Assembly (NCBI RefSeq): GCF_030163755.1
Contig: NZ_JASJOE010000017.1
Location: 1 to 64,000, forward strand
From: Roseicyclus amphidinii
Lineage (GTDB): Bacteria; Pseudomonadota; Alphaproteobacteria; Rhodobacterales; Rhodobacteraceae
DNA length: 64,000 bases
Direction of reading: 5' to 3'
The notes under the pieces were generated by a model. It made no database searches, had not been told where the DNA came from, and worked only from the letters and a program-made list of their open reading frames with translations. Position 1 is the first letter of the stretch; each line of letters begins with the position of its first letter. Of the stretch, positions 46,483 to 54,413 are shown piece after piece. The position numbers were made by a program, and so were the translations under genes.

Positions 46483-47850
46483 ATGAAAGACCACGCGCCC
46501 AATTCCTGGGAAGCCCGCGCCGAGGCGCATTCGCTGTACGGCTTCACCGACCTGCCCTCGATCCGCGAGCGCGGCACGGTCGTGGTGACCCATGGCGAGG
46601 GGCCCTACATCGTCGACACCAACGGCAAGCGCTATCTCGATGCGAACTCGGGGCTGTGGAACATGGTGGCGGGCTTCGACCACAAGGGGCTGGCCGAGGC
46701 CGCCAAGGCGCAATACGACCGCTTCCCCGGCTATCACGCGTTTTTCGGGCGGATGTCGGACCAGACCGTCGCCCTGTCGGAGCGGCTGGTCGAGGTCTCG
46801 CCCTTTGAGCGGGGCAAGGTGTTCTACACCAATTCCGGCTCCGAGGCGAATGACACCATGGTCAAGATGCTGTGGTTCCTTGCGGGCGCGGAGGAGCAGC
46901 CGCAGCGGCGCAAGATCCTGACGCGGTGGAACGGCTACCACGGGGTGACGGCGGTCTCGGCCTCGATGACGGGCAAGCCCTACAACTCGGTCTTCGGCCT
47001 GCCTCTGCCGGGGTTCATCCACCTGACCTGCCCGCATTACTGGCGCTATGGCGAGGCGGGCGAGAGCGAGGCCGCGTTCACCGCGCGGCTGGCGCGGGAG
47101 CTGGAAGAGGTGATCGCGCGTGAAGGCGCGGAGACGATCGCGGGCTTCTTCGCCGAGCCGGTGATGGGCGCGGGCGGGGTCATTCCGCCGAGCGCGGGGT
47201 ATTTCCAGGCGGTTCAGCCGATCCTGAAGAAACACGGGATTCCCCTGATCGCCGACGAGGTGATCTGCGGCTTCGGGCGGACGGGGAATACCTGGGGCTG
47301 CGAGACCTATGATTTCGTGCCCGATGCGATCATCTCGTCCAAGGCGCTGACGGCGGGGTATTTCCCGATGGGGGCGGTGATCCTGGGGCCCGAGATGACG
47401 GACCGGCTGCAGGCCGCCATCGACCCGATCGAGGAGTTTCCGCACGGCTTCACGGCGTCGGGCCACCCGGTCGGCTGTGCTGTGGCACTGAAGGCCATCG
47501 ACGTGGTGCTGGAGGAAGGGCTGCTCGAGATGGTGCGCGCGGGCGCGGGCCGGATGGAGGCGGGGCTGCGGCGGATCGCGGAGCATCCCAACATCGGCGA
47601 GCTGCGCGGCGTGGGCTACATGTGGGCGCTCGAGGCGGTGAAGGATCGGGACGGCAAGGTGCCCTTCGACGGGTCGTTGTCGGTGTCGGAGCGGATCGCC
47701 AACACCTGCACCGATCACGGGCTGATCTGCCGGCCGCTGGGGCAATCGGTGGTGCTGTGCCCGCCCTTTACCATCACGGACGGGCAGATGGACGAGATGT
47801 TCGAGAAGCTCGACGCGGCACTGAAGCAGGTCTTCGACGAGGTGGCCTGA
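46483..47850 (+). CDS. Class III aminotransferase (omega-amine or amino acid:pyruvate type)
   Basis: A 455-aa PLP aminotransferase. Lys287 in ISSKALTAGYFPMGA is the PLP lysine, IADEVICGFGRTGNTWG has the PLP Asp258, and FYTNSGSEANDTMVK binds phosphate. Relatives use putrescine, gamma-aminobutyrate, taurine or beta-alanine as amino donors with pyruvate. The substrate is probably an amine or omega-amino acid from the upstream pathway. ATG at 46483 with RBS CGGAG; an in-frame upstream ATG (46426) would add 19 unconserved residues. Confidence 0.92.
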   Translation: MKDHAPNSWEARAEAHSLYGFTDLPSIRERGTVVVTHGEGPYIVDTNGKRYLDANSGLWNMVAGFDHKGLAEAAKAQYDRFPGYHAFFGRMSDQTVALSERLVEVSPFERGKVFYTNSGSEANDTMVKMLWFLAGAEEQPQRRKILTRWNGYHGVTAVSASMTGKPYNSVFGLPLPGFIHLTCPHYWRYGEAGESEAAFTARLARELEEVIAREGAETIAGFFAEPVMGAGGVIPPSAGYFQAVQPILKKHGIPLIADEVICGFGRTGNTWGCETYDFVPDAIISSKALTAGYFPMGAVILGPEMTDRLQAAIDPIEEFPHGFTASGHPVGCAVALKAIDVVLEEGLLEMVRAGAGRMEAGLRRIAEHPNIGELRGVGYMWALEAVKDRDGKVPFDGSLSVSERIANTCTDHGLICRPLGQSVVLCPPFTITDGQMDEMFEKLDAALKQVFDEVA

Positions 47851-47864
47851 GGGCGATCGCGGCC

Positions 47865-47915
47865 GAATTTTCATGCGAAAATTCAGGGGGGTGCGAATTT
47901 TCGTACGAAAATTCG
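47865..47915. repeat. Paired AT-rich palindromes (copy 3)
   Basis: The first (47865-47884) is GAATTTTCATGCGAAAATTC, imperfect only at the centre. The second (47894-47915) is a perfect 22-bp palindrome with core GAATTTTCGTACGAAAATTC. Centres are 30 bp apart. It is followed immediately by the composite repeat, the same arrangement as at 24766-24877 but in the other order of strands, between two convergent genes. Confidence 0.88.
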
Positions 47916-47998
47916 GGGGGGCTCTGCCCCCCGGCCTTCGGCCTGCCCCCTGGATATTTTTGAAACGGAGAAGCAGGGGGCGCGCGTTAACCTTGATG
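47916..47998 (+). repeat. Composite two-hairpin intergenic repeat (copy D)
   Basis: Plus strand: GGGGGGCTCTGCCCCCC (47916-47932), GGCC-TTC-GGCC (47933-47943), TGCCCCC, GGATATTTTTGAAACGGAGA and, after an AGGGGG, GCGCGTTAACCTTGATG (47982-47998). It lies between convergent genes and may end transcription from both sides. Confidence 0.85.
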
Positions 47999-48003
47999 CG
48001 GGG

Positions 48004-48294
48004 TTAACGGGTCGCTGCCTCTGCGCAATAGGCGGCGGCAGCGGTGACGCGGTCGGTCATGTAGAAATGGTCGGGATCGGTGGGGCGGGTTTCGGCCTGA
48101 AGGCGCGCCGCGGCCTCGGCGAGGCGGGCCGCGGTGGCAGGATCGGGCGCGATCACGCAGTCGGAGAGATCGGCCATGGCGGCGCGGTAGACGGCTGCCG
48201 CGGAACCGGGCGCCGGGGGGCGCTCGATCCCGAGCAGGGCGCAGCCGGACAGGAGCGGCAGGGCGAGACACAAGAGGGCACTGATACGGAACAC
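48004..48294 (-). CDS. Small putative lipoprotein downstream of phaR
   Basis: A 96-aa protein with lipobox LPLLSGC (Cys at about 18) after MFRISALLCLALP. The mature part is helical (AAAVYRAAMADLSDCVIAP, then AARLAEAAARLQAE) with two more Cys. Not recognised. It starts 27 nt after phaR on the same strand, so it may be co-transcribed, though a role in PHB granules would be odd for an exported protein. Confidence 0.7.
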   Translation of the reverse strand: MFRISALLCLALPLLSGCALLGIERPPAPGSAAAVYRAAMADLSDCVIAPDPATAARLAEAAARLQAETRPTDPDHFYMTDRVTAAAAYCAEAATR

Positions 48295-48321
48295 GGGGGC
48301 GGGCCTGCGCGCTTGTGCGGC

Positions 48322-48888
48322 TTACATCTTGCTGAGCTTGGATTGGAGATCGGCGAGCTGGCGCTTGATCTCGTCCAGCTCTTCGGTGGCGGAGCGGTCG
48401 CCGTCGCCGTCCTGCGGATCGGGGCCGGACCATTGGCCCGAGAGGCCGCCCGTGATGCCGCCCGTCATCGCCTTCATGAAGGCCTCTTGCTGGGCGCGCA
48501 TCGCCTCGAACCCCGGCATCCGCGCCATCGGGTTCATCGCGGTCATGTTCTCCATCATCTTCGACTGGCCCTCTTTCAGCATGTCGAAGGACATGGCGAG
48601 GAAATCGGGCACGACCGAGCCGCCCTGGGTGGAGTAGCTGCGCACCAGGTCTGTGAGCACGGTGATCGGCAGCACGCTCTCGCCGCGGCTTTCATGCTCG
48701 GCGATGATCTGCAGGAGATACTGCCGAGTCAGGTCGTCGCCGGATTTCAGGTCGACGATCTTGACGTCGCGGCCCGTGCGGATGAAGCCCGCGATATCCT
48801 CGAGCGTGACGTAATCGGAGGTTTCGGTGTTGTAGAGCCTGCGGCTCGCATACCGCTTGATCAGAAGCGGTTCGCCCTCGGTCGCCAT
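48322..48888 (-). CDS. phaR: Polyhydroxyalkanoate synthesis repressor PhaR
   Basis: A 188-aa regulator that represses phasin synthesis and also binds PHB. The N-terminal DNA-binding domain is KRYASRRLYNTETSDYVTLE, followed by the PHB_acc domain (SVLPITVLTDLVRSYSTQGG) and an Met-rich segment (MLKEGQSKMMENMTAMNPM). The C-terminus is a coiled coil (ATEELDEIKRQLADLQSKLS). It lies downstream of phaP; its own leader has a half-conserved PhaR site (48906-48917), so autoregulation is likely. Confidence 0.95.
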   Translation of the reverse strand: MATEGEPLLIKRYASRRLYNTETSDYVTLEDIAGFIRTGRDVKIVDLKSGDDLTRQYLLQIIAEHESRGESVLPITVLTDLVRSYSTQGGSVVPDFLAMSFDMLKEGQSKMMENMTAMNPMARMPGFEAMRAQQEAFMKAMTGGITGGLSGQWSGPDPQDGDGDRSATEELDEIKRQLADLQSKLSKM

Positions 48889-48905
48889 GCCTTCACTCCC
48901 TTCCC

Positions 48906-48917
48906 GCAGTGCAGCAT
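48906..48917 (-). promoter_or_regulatory. Degenerate PhaR operator before phaR
   Basis: Minus strand ATGCTGCACTGC, identical to the left 12 bases of the phaP operator, followed by GGG instead of AGCAT, so the right half is GCGG not GCAG. It lies about 18 nt upstream of the phaR ATG, next to the ribosome site. Confidence 0.5.
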
Positions 48918-49065
48918 GCGCCAGCCTACCCCTATGGGCGGGAATTGCAAATTCAATGTGCAGGGGCAGAAACGTGAAGGGCGAGCCGGGAGGAGGCTCG
49001 CCCTTCTGGTATTCATGCCGGTGGGGAGGACACCGGCACGAAATCCGTGCCGTGGGTCGGCGCGA

Positions 49066-49515
49066 TTACTTCGCGGCGGCCTTCTTGGCGGCGGTGGTCA
49101 CCTCGGCGGTGGCCTTCTTGACGGCGGCGGTCGCCTCTTCGGTGGCTTCCTTGCCGGCGGCCATCATCAGCTCGACGGTTTCCATCTGCACCTTCTTGGC
49201 GATCTCGGCGAAGGCGGCCATGTGCTCGGCGGCCATCTCGGCCTGGGCCGAGGCGAAATCGGTCATCGCCTTGGTGTAGTCGGTCGGCTCGGCCTTGACG
49301 GCGGTCACGTCGGCCATCTTGGCCAGCGTGTCCTTGGTCCACTTGGCCGAGAGGTCGGTCGACTTTTCGGCGGCGTCGAAGGCGACCTTCGACATCTTTT
49401 CGCCCATGGCGGCCGAGGTCTTGAACGCGTCGTTCATGGCGGTCATGTCCATCGGGAATGCACCCATCATGTCGGACATCATCTTGGTGAAATCGGTGGT
49501 CTTGGCTGCGGCCAT
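49066..49515 (-). CDS. phaP: Phasin (PHB granule-associated protein)
   Basis: A 149-aa amphipathic helical protein without Cys (AKTTDFTKMMSDMMGAFPMD, then a run of helices and an Ala/Lys/Thr-rich tail KKATAEVTTAAKKAAAK). Phasins coat PHB granules and limit their size. Located between phaC and phaR with a promoter whose spacer is a PhaR-type palindrome. Start at ATG 49515 with GGAGAAG; upstream in-frame ATGs fall in the promoter. Confidence 0.92.
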   Translation of the reverse strand: MAAAKTTDFTKMMSDMMGAFPMDMTAMNDAFKTSAAMGEKMSKVAFDAAEKSTDLSAKWTKDTLAKMADVTAVKAEPTDYTKAMTDFASAQAEMAAEHMAAFAEIAKKVQMETVELMMAAGKEATEEATAAVKKATAEVTTAAKKAAAK

Positions 49516-49567
49516 TGGTCTTCTCCGGGGTTTCGCCCCATGACCGGGGCATTCTGCGTATGCGAGA

Positions 49568-49596
49568 AATATGCATGCTGCAGTGCAGCATGTCAA
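49568..49596 (-). promoter_or_regulatory. phaP promoter with PhaR operator in the spacer
   Basis: Minus strand TTGACA (49591-49596, consensus) and CATATT (49568-49573) with a 17-bp spacer. The palindrome ATGCTGCACTGCAGCAT (49575-49591) fills the spacer and contains CTGC-N3-GCAG, the PhaR site reported for Paracoccus denitrificans. Bound PhaR would exclude RNA polymerase. Confidence 0.85.
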
Positions 49597-49604
49597 GGTT
49601 TATT

Positions 49605-49615
49605 CTGCACCGCAG
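49605..49615. promoter_or_regulatory. Second PhaR-type site upstream of phaP
   Basis: CTGC-ACC-GCAG, centred about 27 bp from the promoter palindrome, between phaC's stop and the phaP -35 box. Two sites suggest cooperative binding. Confidence 0.7.
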
Positions 49616-49640
49616 CATGGGCCGGGGATTGGCAGGCGGA

Positions 49641-51416
49641 TCAGCCGGTTACGCTTTCCGCTACGTAAGTTCCGGGGGCGTCGCAGAGCACCGGGTAGCC
49701 GTCCGAGCCGGGCGTGCGGGCCGGAATCATCTCGCCCGACCGCGGCGAGAGCCAGCTGTCCCAGTGCGGCCACCACGATCCCTCGTGATAGGTGGCCGCC
49801 TCTTTCCAGGCGGCGGGGGTGCCGATCACCTCGGGGCCGCGCCAATGGCCGTATTTCTTCTTGGAGGGCGGATTGACGATGCCCGCGATATGCCCCGACT
49901 CCGACAGGATGAAGGTCTTGTCCTTCGATCCCATCTGCACCATGCCGCGGAAGCTGTCCTTCCAGGCGGCGATGTGGTCGGTCTCGCAGGCGATGGCGCA
50001 GATCGGCAGCTTCACGTCCGAGACATGCAGCCGCTCGCCCATCAGCTCGAACCCGTCCTCGGCGAAGCCGTTGGCCTGGCACAGACCGCGCAGGTATTGC
50101 ACGGTCATCTTGCCCGGCAGGTTGGTCGAGTCGCCGTTCCAGTAGAGCAGGTCGAAGGCCGGGGGCGCCTCGCCCATCATGTAGCTGCGCACGGCGGGGC
50201 CGTAGACGAGATCCTTGGCGCGCAGATAGCTGAAGGTCTTGGACATGTAGTAGCTGTCGAGATAGCCCGCCTCGTCCACCTGCCGCTCGATGGCATCCAC
50301 GAAATCATCGTCCAGGAAGGGCGTGAATTCGCCCTGGTCGGTAAAATCGGTGAGCGTGGTGAAGAAGGTCGCCGAGTTCACACGGCTCTGCCCGCGCTTT
50401 GCCTTGAGCGCCAGCGTCAGCGCCAGCGTGGTGCCCGCGACGCAATAGCCCACGGCGTTCACCTGCTTCTCGCCGGTGATCTCGCAGGCGACGTCGATGG
50501 CCTTGAGATACCCCTCTTCGATATAGGTCTCGAAGCCGGTCGCGGCGTAGCTCGCATCCGGGTTCTTCCAGCTGACCACGAAGAGCGTATAGCCCTGGTC
50601 GACGATCCAGCGGATCAGCGAGTTCTGCGGCTTGAGGTCGAGGATGTAGAACTTGTTGATCCAGGGCGGAAAGACGATCAGCGGGGTCTTGTGGACCTCT
50701 TCGGTCGTCGGCGCATACTGGATCAGTTCCATCATCTCGTTGCGGTAGACGACCGATCCCTTCGCGGTCGCAAGGTTCTCGCCCACGGTGAAGGCCTTGG
50801 GGTCGGCCAGCACCGGAAGGATCTCGCCATGCCGCGCCTCGAGGTCGCGCACGAGGTTCTCGAGCCCTTTGACAAGGCTTTCACCCTCGGTCTCGACGGC
50901 GCGCTCCAGTGCGTCGGGATTGGTGGCGAGGTAGTTGGTGGGGGAAAACAGGTCGATCATCTGGCTGGCGAAGAACTCCACCCGCCGCTTGTCGCGGGGG
51001 GTGAGCCCCTCCAGCTCGGCCACCGCCTTGCGCATCGTCTCGGCCGAGATGAGATACTGGTTCTTGACGAAGTTGAAATAGGGGTGCGTCTTCCACAGCG
51101 GGTTGGCGAACCGCTTGTCACCGGGAAGATCCTCGGCCTGCTCGAGCGTCAGGTGGCCCTGGGCCAGCTCCTTCTGGACTTCCATGTACTGCGTCAGCGC
51201 CTGGCCCCAGTATTGCGCCTGCCGCTCCATCATCTTGGCGGGGTTGGTCAGCGCCTCCTGCCACATGGCCATGCCGGCCTTCATCATCAGGTCCTGGCCG
51301 GGCCCTTCGAGCCCCGCATCGCCGGGCTTTCGCGCGCCGAGCGCGGTGACGAGACGCTTCGAGAGATCCTCGATCCTTGCAAGGTTCTCGTTCAGCCGTT
51401 CGAGGTTCTCACCCAC
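49641..51416 (-). CDS. phaC: Class I poly(3-hydroxyalkanoate) synthase
   Basis: A 591-aa PHA polymerase. The lipase-like box is VNAVGYCVAGTTLALTLA with the nucleophile Cys325; the Asp and His of the triad are in ACETDHIAAW and LSESGHIAGIVNPP. The N-terminal PhaC_N domain includes FANPLWKTHPYFNFVKNQYL. The start was placed at GTG 51416 because AAGGAGAG lies 7 nt upstream; a TTG at 51473 would add 19 residues without a ribosome site. It polymerises hydroxybutyryl-CoA at granules. phaA and phaB are not in the window. Confidence 0.94.
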   Translation of the reverse strand: MGENLERLNENLARIEDLSKRLVTALGARKPGDAGLEGPGQDLMMKAGMAMWQEALTNPAKMMERQAQYWGQALTQYMEVQKELAQGHLTLEQAEDLPGDKRFANPLWKTHPYFNFVKNQYLISAETMRKAVAELEGLTPRDKRRVEFFASQMIDLFSPTNYLATNPDALERAVETEGESLVKGLENLVRDLEARHGEILPVLADPKAFTVGENLATAKGSVVYRNEMMELIQYAPTTEEVHKTPLIVFPPWINKFYILDLKPQNSLIRWIVDQGYTLFVVSWKNPDASYAATGFETYIEEGYLKAIDVACEITGEKQVNAVGYCVAGTTLALTLALKAKRGQSRVNSATFFTTLTDFTDQGEFTPFLDDDFVDAIERQVDEAGYLDSYYMSKTFSYLRAKDLVYGPAVRSYMMGEAPPAFDLLYWNGDSTNLPGKMTVQYLRGLCQANGFAEDGFELMGERLHVSDVKLPICAIACETDHIAAWKDSFRGMVQMGSKDKTFILSESGHIAGIVNPPSKKKYGHWRGPEVIGTPAAWKEAATYHEGSWWPHWDSWLSPRSGEMIPARTPGSDGYPVLCDAPGTYVAESVTG

Positions 51417-51564
51417 TGCGCTCTCCTTCGGGTCGTCGCGTGCCACCTTGATTTTACCTCGCAACTCGTCCAACTACACCCTAGCTGCGCCGAGGTGAGG
51501 GGGCAAAGCGACGAATTGATCCGGGGCGGTGCCAATGCCGTGGATCATATGGCAGGAGACGTCG

Positions 51565-52827
51565 ATGCGATACATGCTCACCTACGATTTCATGGAATCC
51601 ATGCGCGTGACGAACCAGTGGATGGGCTCCACGGCGCGCGCGATGTGTTCCTATCCGCAGCTCGGCCTGAGCGCGAATCCGATGATCCAGCTGACCCGCG
51701 CCTGGGGCGAGGTCACCGAACGCAGCTTTGCGCGGATGTCGGTCAAACCCGACTGGGGCATCTACTCGATCCCGGCCGAGGACGGGCGCGATCACATCGT
51801 TTCGGTCGAAACCGTGGTGCCGCGGCCCTTCGGCGACCTGATCCGCTTCAAGGTGCAGGGCCGCGCGCCCACGGGGCGCAAGGTTCTGCTGGTGGCGCCC
51901 ATGTCGGGGCATTACGCGACGCTCCTTCGCTCGACGGTCGTCAGCCTGCTGCCCGATTGTGACGTCTACATCACCGATTGGCACAATGCGCGCGACATTC
52001 CGGTCAGCGCGGGCAAGTTCGACATCGAGGATTACACCCTCTACCTCGTCGATTTCCTCAAGGCGATGGGCCCCGACACCCATGTGATCGCCGTCTGCCA
52101 GCCCGCGCCGCTGGCGCTGGCCGCGACCGCCTATCTCGCCGAGGAAGACCCCGAGGCGCAGCCGCGCACGCTGACGCTGATCGGCGGGCCGATCGACCCC
52201 GACGCGGCGGCGACGGATGTCACCGATTTCGGCAACCGCGTCACCATGGGGCAGCTGGAAAAGATGGTGATCCAGCGCGTCGGCTTCAAATATGCCGGCG
52301 CGGGGCGGCTGGTCTATCCGGGCCTGCAACAGCTGACCTCCTTCATGGCGATGAACGCCGAGAAGCACGCCAAGGCCTTTACCGACCAGATCCTGCGCGT
52401 CGCCAAGGGCGAGGCAGGCGACCACGACAAGCACAACAAGTTCTACGACGAATATCTCGCCGTGATGGACATGACGGCCGAGTTCTATCTCTCGACCGTC
52501 GAGCGCATCTTCAAGGGGCTCGAGATCGCGCAGAACCGCTTTACCGTCGATGGCAAGAGGGTGGATATCGGCAAGATCACCACCGTCGCGGTCAAGACGG
52601 TCGAGGGCGGCAAGGACGACATCTCGGCGCCGGGCCAATGCGTCGCGGCGCTGGATCTCTGCACCGGGCTGCCCGCCGAGAAGAAGGCCAGCTACCTCGA
52701 GCCGAACGCCGGGCATTACGGCATCTTCGCCGGCAAATCCTGGCGCGAGAACATCCGCCCGCTGGTGCTGGAGTTCATCGACGCCAATTGCGCAGCGCCG
52801 AAAACGCCGGTCCGCGTCGTGAGCTGA
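51565..52827 (+). CDS. phaZ: Intracellular PHB depolymerase PhaZ
   Basis: A 420-aa intracellular depolymerase of the PhaZ1 type. The nucleophile Cys178 is in THVIAVCQPAPLALAATA; other marks are the N-terminal MRYMLTYDFMESMRVTNQW and PMSGHYATLLRSTVVSLLPD. It mobilises stored PHB. Divergent from phaC across a 148-nt gap; RBS GGCAGGAG precedes ATG 51565. No CTGC-N3-GCAG palindrome was found in the gap. Confidence 0.95.
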   Translation: MRYMLTYDFMESMRVTNQWMGSTARAMCSYPQLGLSANPMIQLTRAWGEVTERSFARMSVKPDWGIYSIPAEDGRDHIVSVETVVPRPFGDLIRFKVQGRAPTGRKVLLVAPMSGHYATLLRSTVVSLLPDCDVYITDWHNARDIPVSAGKFDIEDYTLYLVDFLKAMGPDTHVIAVCQPAPLALAATAYLAEEDPEAQPRTLTLIGGPIDPDAAATDVTDFGNRVTMGQLEKMVIQRVGFKYAGAGRLVYPGLQQLTSFMAMNAEKHAKAFTDQILRVAKGEAGDHDKHNKFYDEYLAVMDMTAEFYLSTVERIFKGLEIAQNRFTVDGKRVDIGKITTVAVKTVEGGKDDISAPGQCVAALDLCTGLPAEKKASYLEPNAGHYGIFAGKSWRENIRPLVLEFIDANCAAPKTPVRVVS

Positions 52828-52833
52828 CCCGCC

Positions 52834-53394
52834 TTGGCCGAGGCGCGCTTCTCCTGCCGCTGCGGGGCGCTCACCGGGCGCCTTGTCGGGATCGACCCGC
52901 GTGAGGGGACGCATCTTGTCTGCCATTGCGCCGATTGCGCGCGCGCCGACCGGGCCTTTGGCGGGGCAGGCGACGCTGCGCAGGGCGTCGCGCTGTGGCA
53001 GACCACGCCGGACCGCGTCGTGATCGAGACCGGGGCCGCGCACCTGCGGCTGACCCGGCTCAGCCCGAGGGGCTTGAACCGCTGGGTCGCGGGGTGCTGC
53101 GGGACACCGATGTTCAACACGCTGAAAGGGCCGGGGATGCCCTTCGTCGGCGTGCTGGTCGCGCGGCTCGACAGCGCCGCCGCGCTGGGGCCGGTCATCG
53201 CCCATGGCTTCCTGGACACCCCCGGCGGCAAGAGCCGGCACAAGGGCGGGCTGACCGTGGGCGCGCGCTTCGTGAAGCGGGCGCTACGGGCGCGGATGTC
53301 GGGGGCCTGGCGGGCGACGCCCTTCTTCGATCCGGAGAGCGGTGCGCCGGTGGCCGAGCCGGAGATCCTGCCGCGGGACGCCGGGCGGAGCTGA
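52834..53394 (+). CDS. DUF6151/GFA-like zinc-binding protein
   Basis: A 186-aa protein with the GFA/CENP-V-type Cys pattern: ARFSCRCGALTGRL, HLVCHCADCARADRAFG and WVAGCCGTPMFNTL, giving the expected zinc ligands. I recall this group as DUF6151 and have not confirmed it. The start is TTG at 52834, 6 nt after the phaZ stop, so it may be translated with phaZ. Function unknown. Confidence 0.82.
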   Translation: MAEARFSCRCGALTGRLVGIDPREGTHLVCHCADCARADRAFGGAGDAAQGVALWQTTPDRVVIETGAAHLRLTRLSPRGLNRWVAGCCGTPMFNTLKGPGMPFVGVLVARLDSAAALGPVIAHGFLDTPGGKSRHKGGLTVGARFVKRALRARMSGAWRATPFFDPESGAPVAEPEILPRDAGRS

Positions 53395-53496
53395 TTGCAG
53401 AAATCGGGCTTTTGGCTTGGTTTTTTTCGTCAGATCGGTGGATGTCCTGCAGATATCCGATCTATCCCCCGGTTGATCCACAGGCGCGAAAACGGC

Positions 53497-54252
53497 TCAA
53501 CCGGCCGTCCACCCGCCGTCGATCAACAGCGCCGTGCCCGTCACCATCGCCGCCGCATCGGAGGCGAGGAAGACGACCGCGCCCATGATGTCCTCGACCT
53601 CGGCCACGCGGGGCAGCTTGATCTTGGACATGATCCAGGCGCGCTTCTCGGGGTCGGCGAAGGTGGGTTTGCTGAGTTCGGTCATCACGAAGGTCGGGCA
53701 GATCGTGTTGACCCGGATCGCCCGCGGCCCCCATTCGATCGCCATGGCCTTGGTCATCCCCTCCAGCGCGTGCTTGCTGGCGCAATAGACCGCGCGGTCG
53801 ATGCCGCCGACATGGCCCATCTGGCTGGAGACCTGCAGGATCGCGCCGCCCCCCTCCATCCGCGCGGCGACGGCCTGGGCGAGGAAATAGGCGGCCTTTA
53901 CGTTGATCTCCATCACCGCGTCGTAGTCGGCCTCGGCCGTTTGCAGCGCCGGGGAATGGCGGGCGAGGCCCGCGGAGTTGCACAGGATATCGACCGGCCC
54001 CACCGCATCGAGCAGCGCCGCCACGGCGGCCCGGTCAGTCACGTCGAGCGCGTGGCCCTCGGCCGACAGGCCCGCCGCCGTCATCGCGGCCACGGCCTCG
54101 GCCAAGGCCCCCGCGCCGCGCGCGACCGTCACCACATGCGCCCCCGCCTCGGCCAGCGCCACGGCGCAGCCCAGCCCGATGCCGCGGGATGCGCCGGTCA
54201 CGAGCGCGCGCTTGCCGTCGAGGCGGAAGGAGGGGGTTCGGGGAAGGGTCAT
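53497..54252 (-). CDS. SDR-family oxidoreductase
   Basis: A 251-aa short-chain dehydrogenase: cofactor motif VTGASRGIGLGCA (residues 18-30), NSAGLARHS in the NNAG position, and active-site S/Y/K in QVSSQMGHVGGIDRAVYCAS and K just after. C-terminal LLIDGGWTAG is typical. It lies 161 nt downstream of a HisD-family dehydrogenase, a pairing seen in sulfopropanediol (hps) loci of roseobacters. Substrate uncertain. RBS AAAGGTGA. Confidence 0.9.
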   Translation of the reverse strand: MTLPRTPSFRLDGKRALVTGASRGIGLGCAVALAEAGAHVVTVARGAGALAEAVAAMTAAGLSAEGHALDVTDRAAVAALLDAVGPVDILCNSAGLARHSPALQTAEADYDAVMEINVKAAYFLAQAVAARMEGGGAILQVSSQMGHVGGIDRAVYCASKHALEGMTKAMAIEWGPRAIRVNTICPTFVMTELSKPTFADPEKRAWIMSKIKLPRVAEVEDIMGAVVFLASDAAAMVTGTALLIDGGWTAG

Positions 54253-54320
54253 GGCGTCACCTTTTTGTCAGGGGCACGGCACCCACCCTATCTCTGTCCG
54301 GGAAATATGGTGGGGGGCAA

Positions 54321-54337
54321 GGGGGGCAAAGCCCCCC
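54321..54337. repeat. Composite intergenic repeat, partial (copy E)
   Basis: G-run hairpin GGGGGGCAAAGCCCCCC preceded by a CTCTGTCCGGGAAATATGG tail at about 54291-54309. No middle hairpin. It lies between the SDR and HisD-like genes. Confidence 0.6.
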
Positions 54338-54413
54338 AAAAAGGGGGTCGCCATTCTTGCGCCATTGGTCCGAGCGACAATGGCGACGGGCGGGCCCACC
54401 CACCCCATGAAAA

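Noticed and set aside
51371-51382. CTTGCAAGG within phaC as another unit of the palindrome arrays
   Set aside because: Single 10-bp match in coding sequence without symmetric arms or neighbours at 22-bp spacing.
51417-51473. TTG start of phaC 19 codons upstream
   Set aside because: It has no ribosome site, whereas GTG 51416 follows AAGGAG at good distance.
53405-53475. Possible terminator after the DUF6151 gene (AGATCGG and CCGATCT arms with a T-run nearby)
   Set aside because: The T-run precedes the hairpin on the plus strand and the arms are interrupted, so it does not meet the form of an intrinsic terminator.
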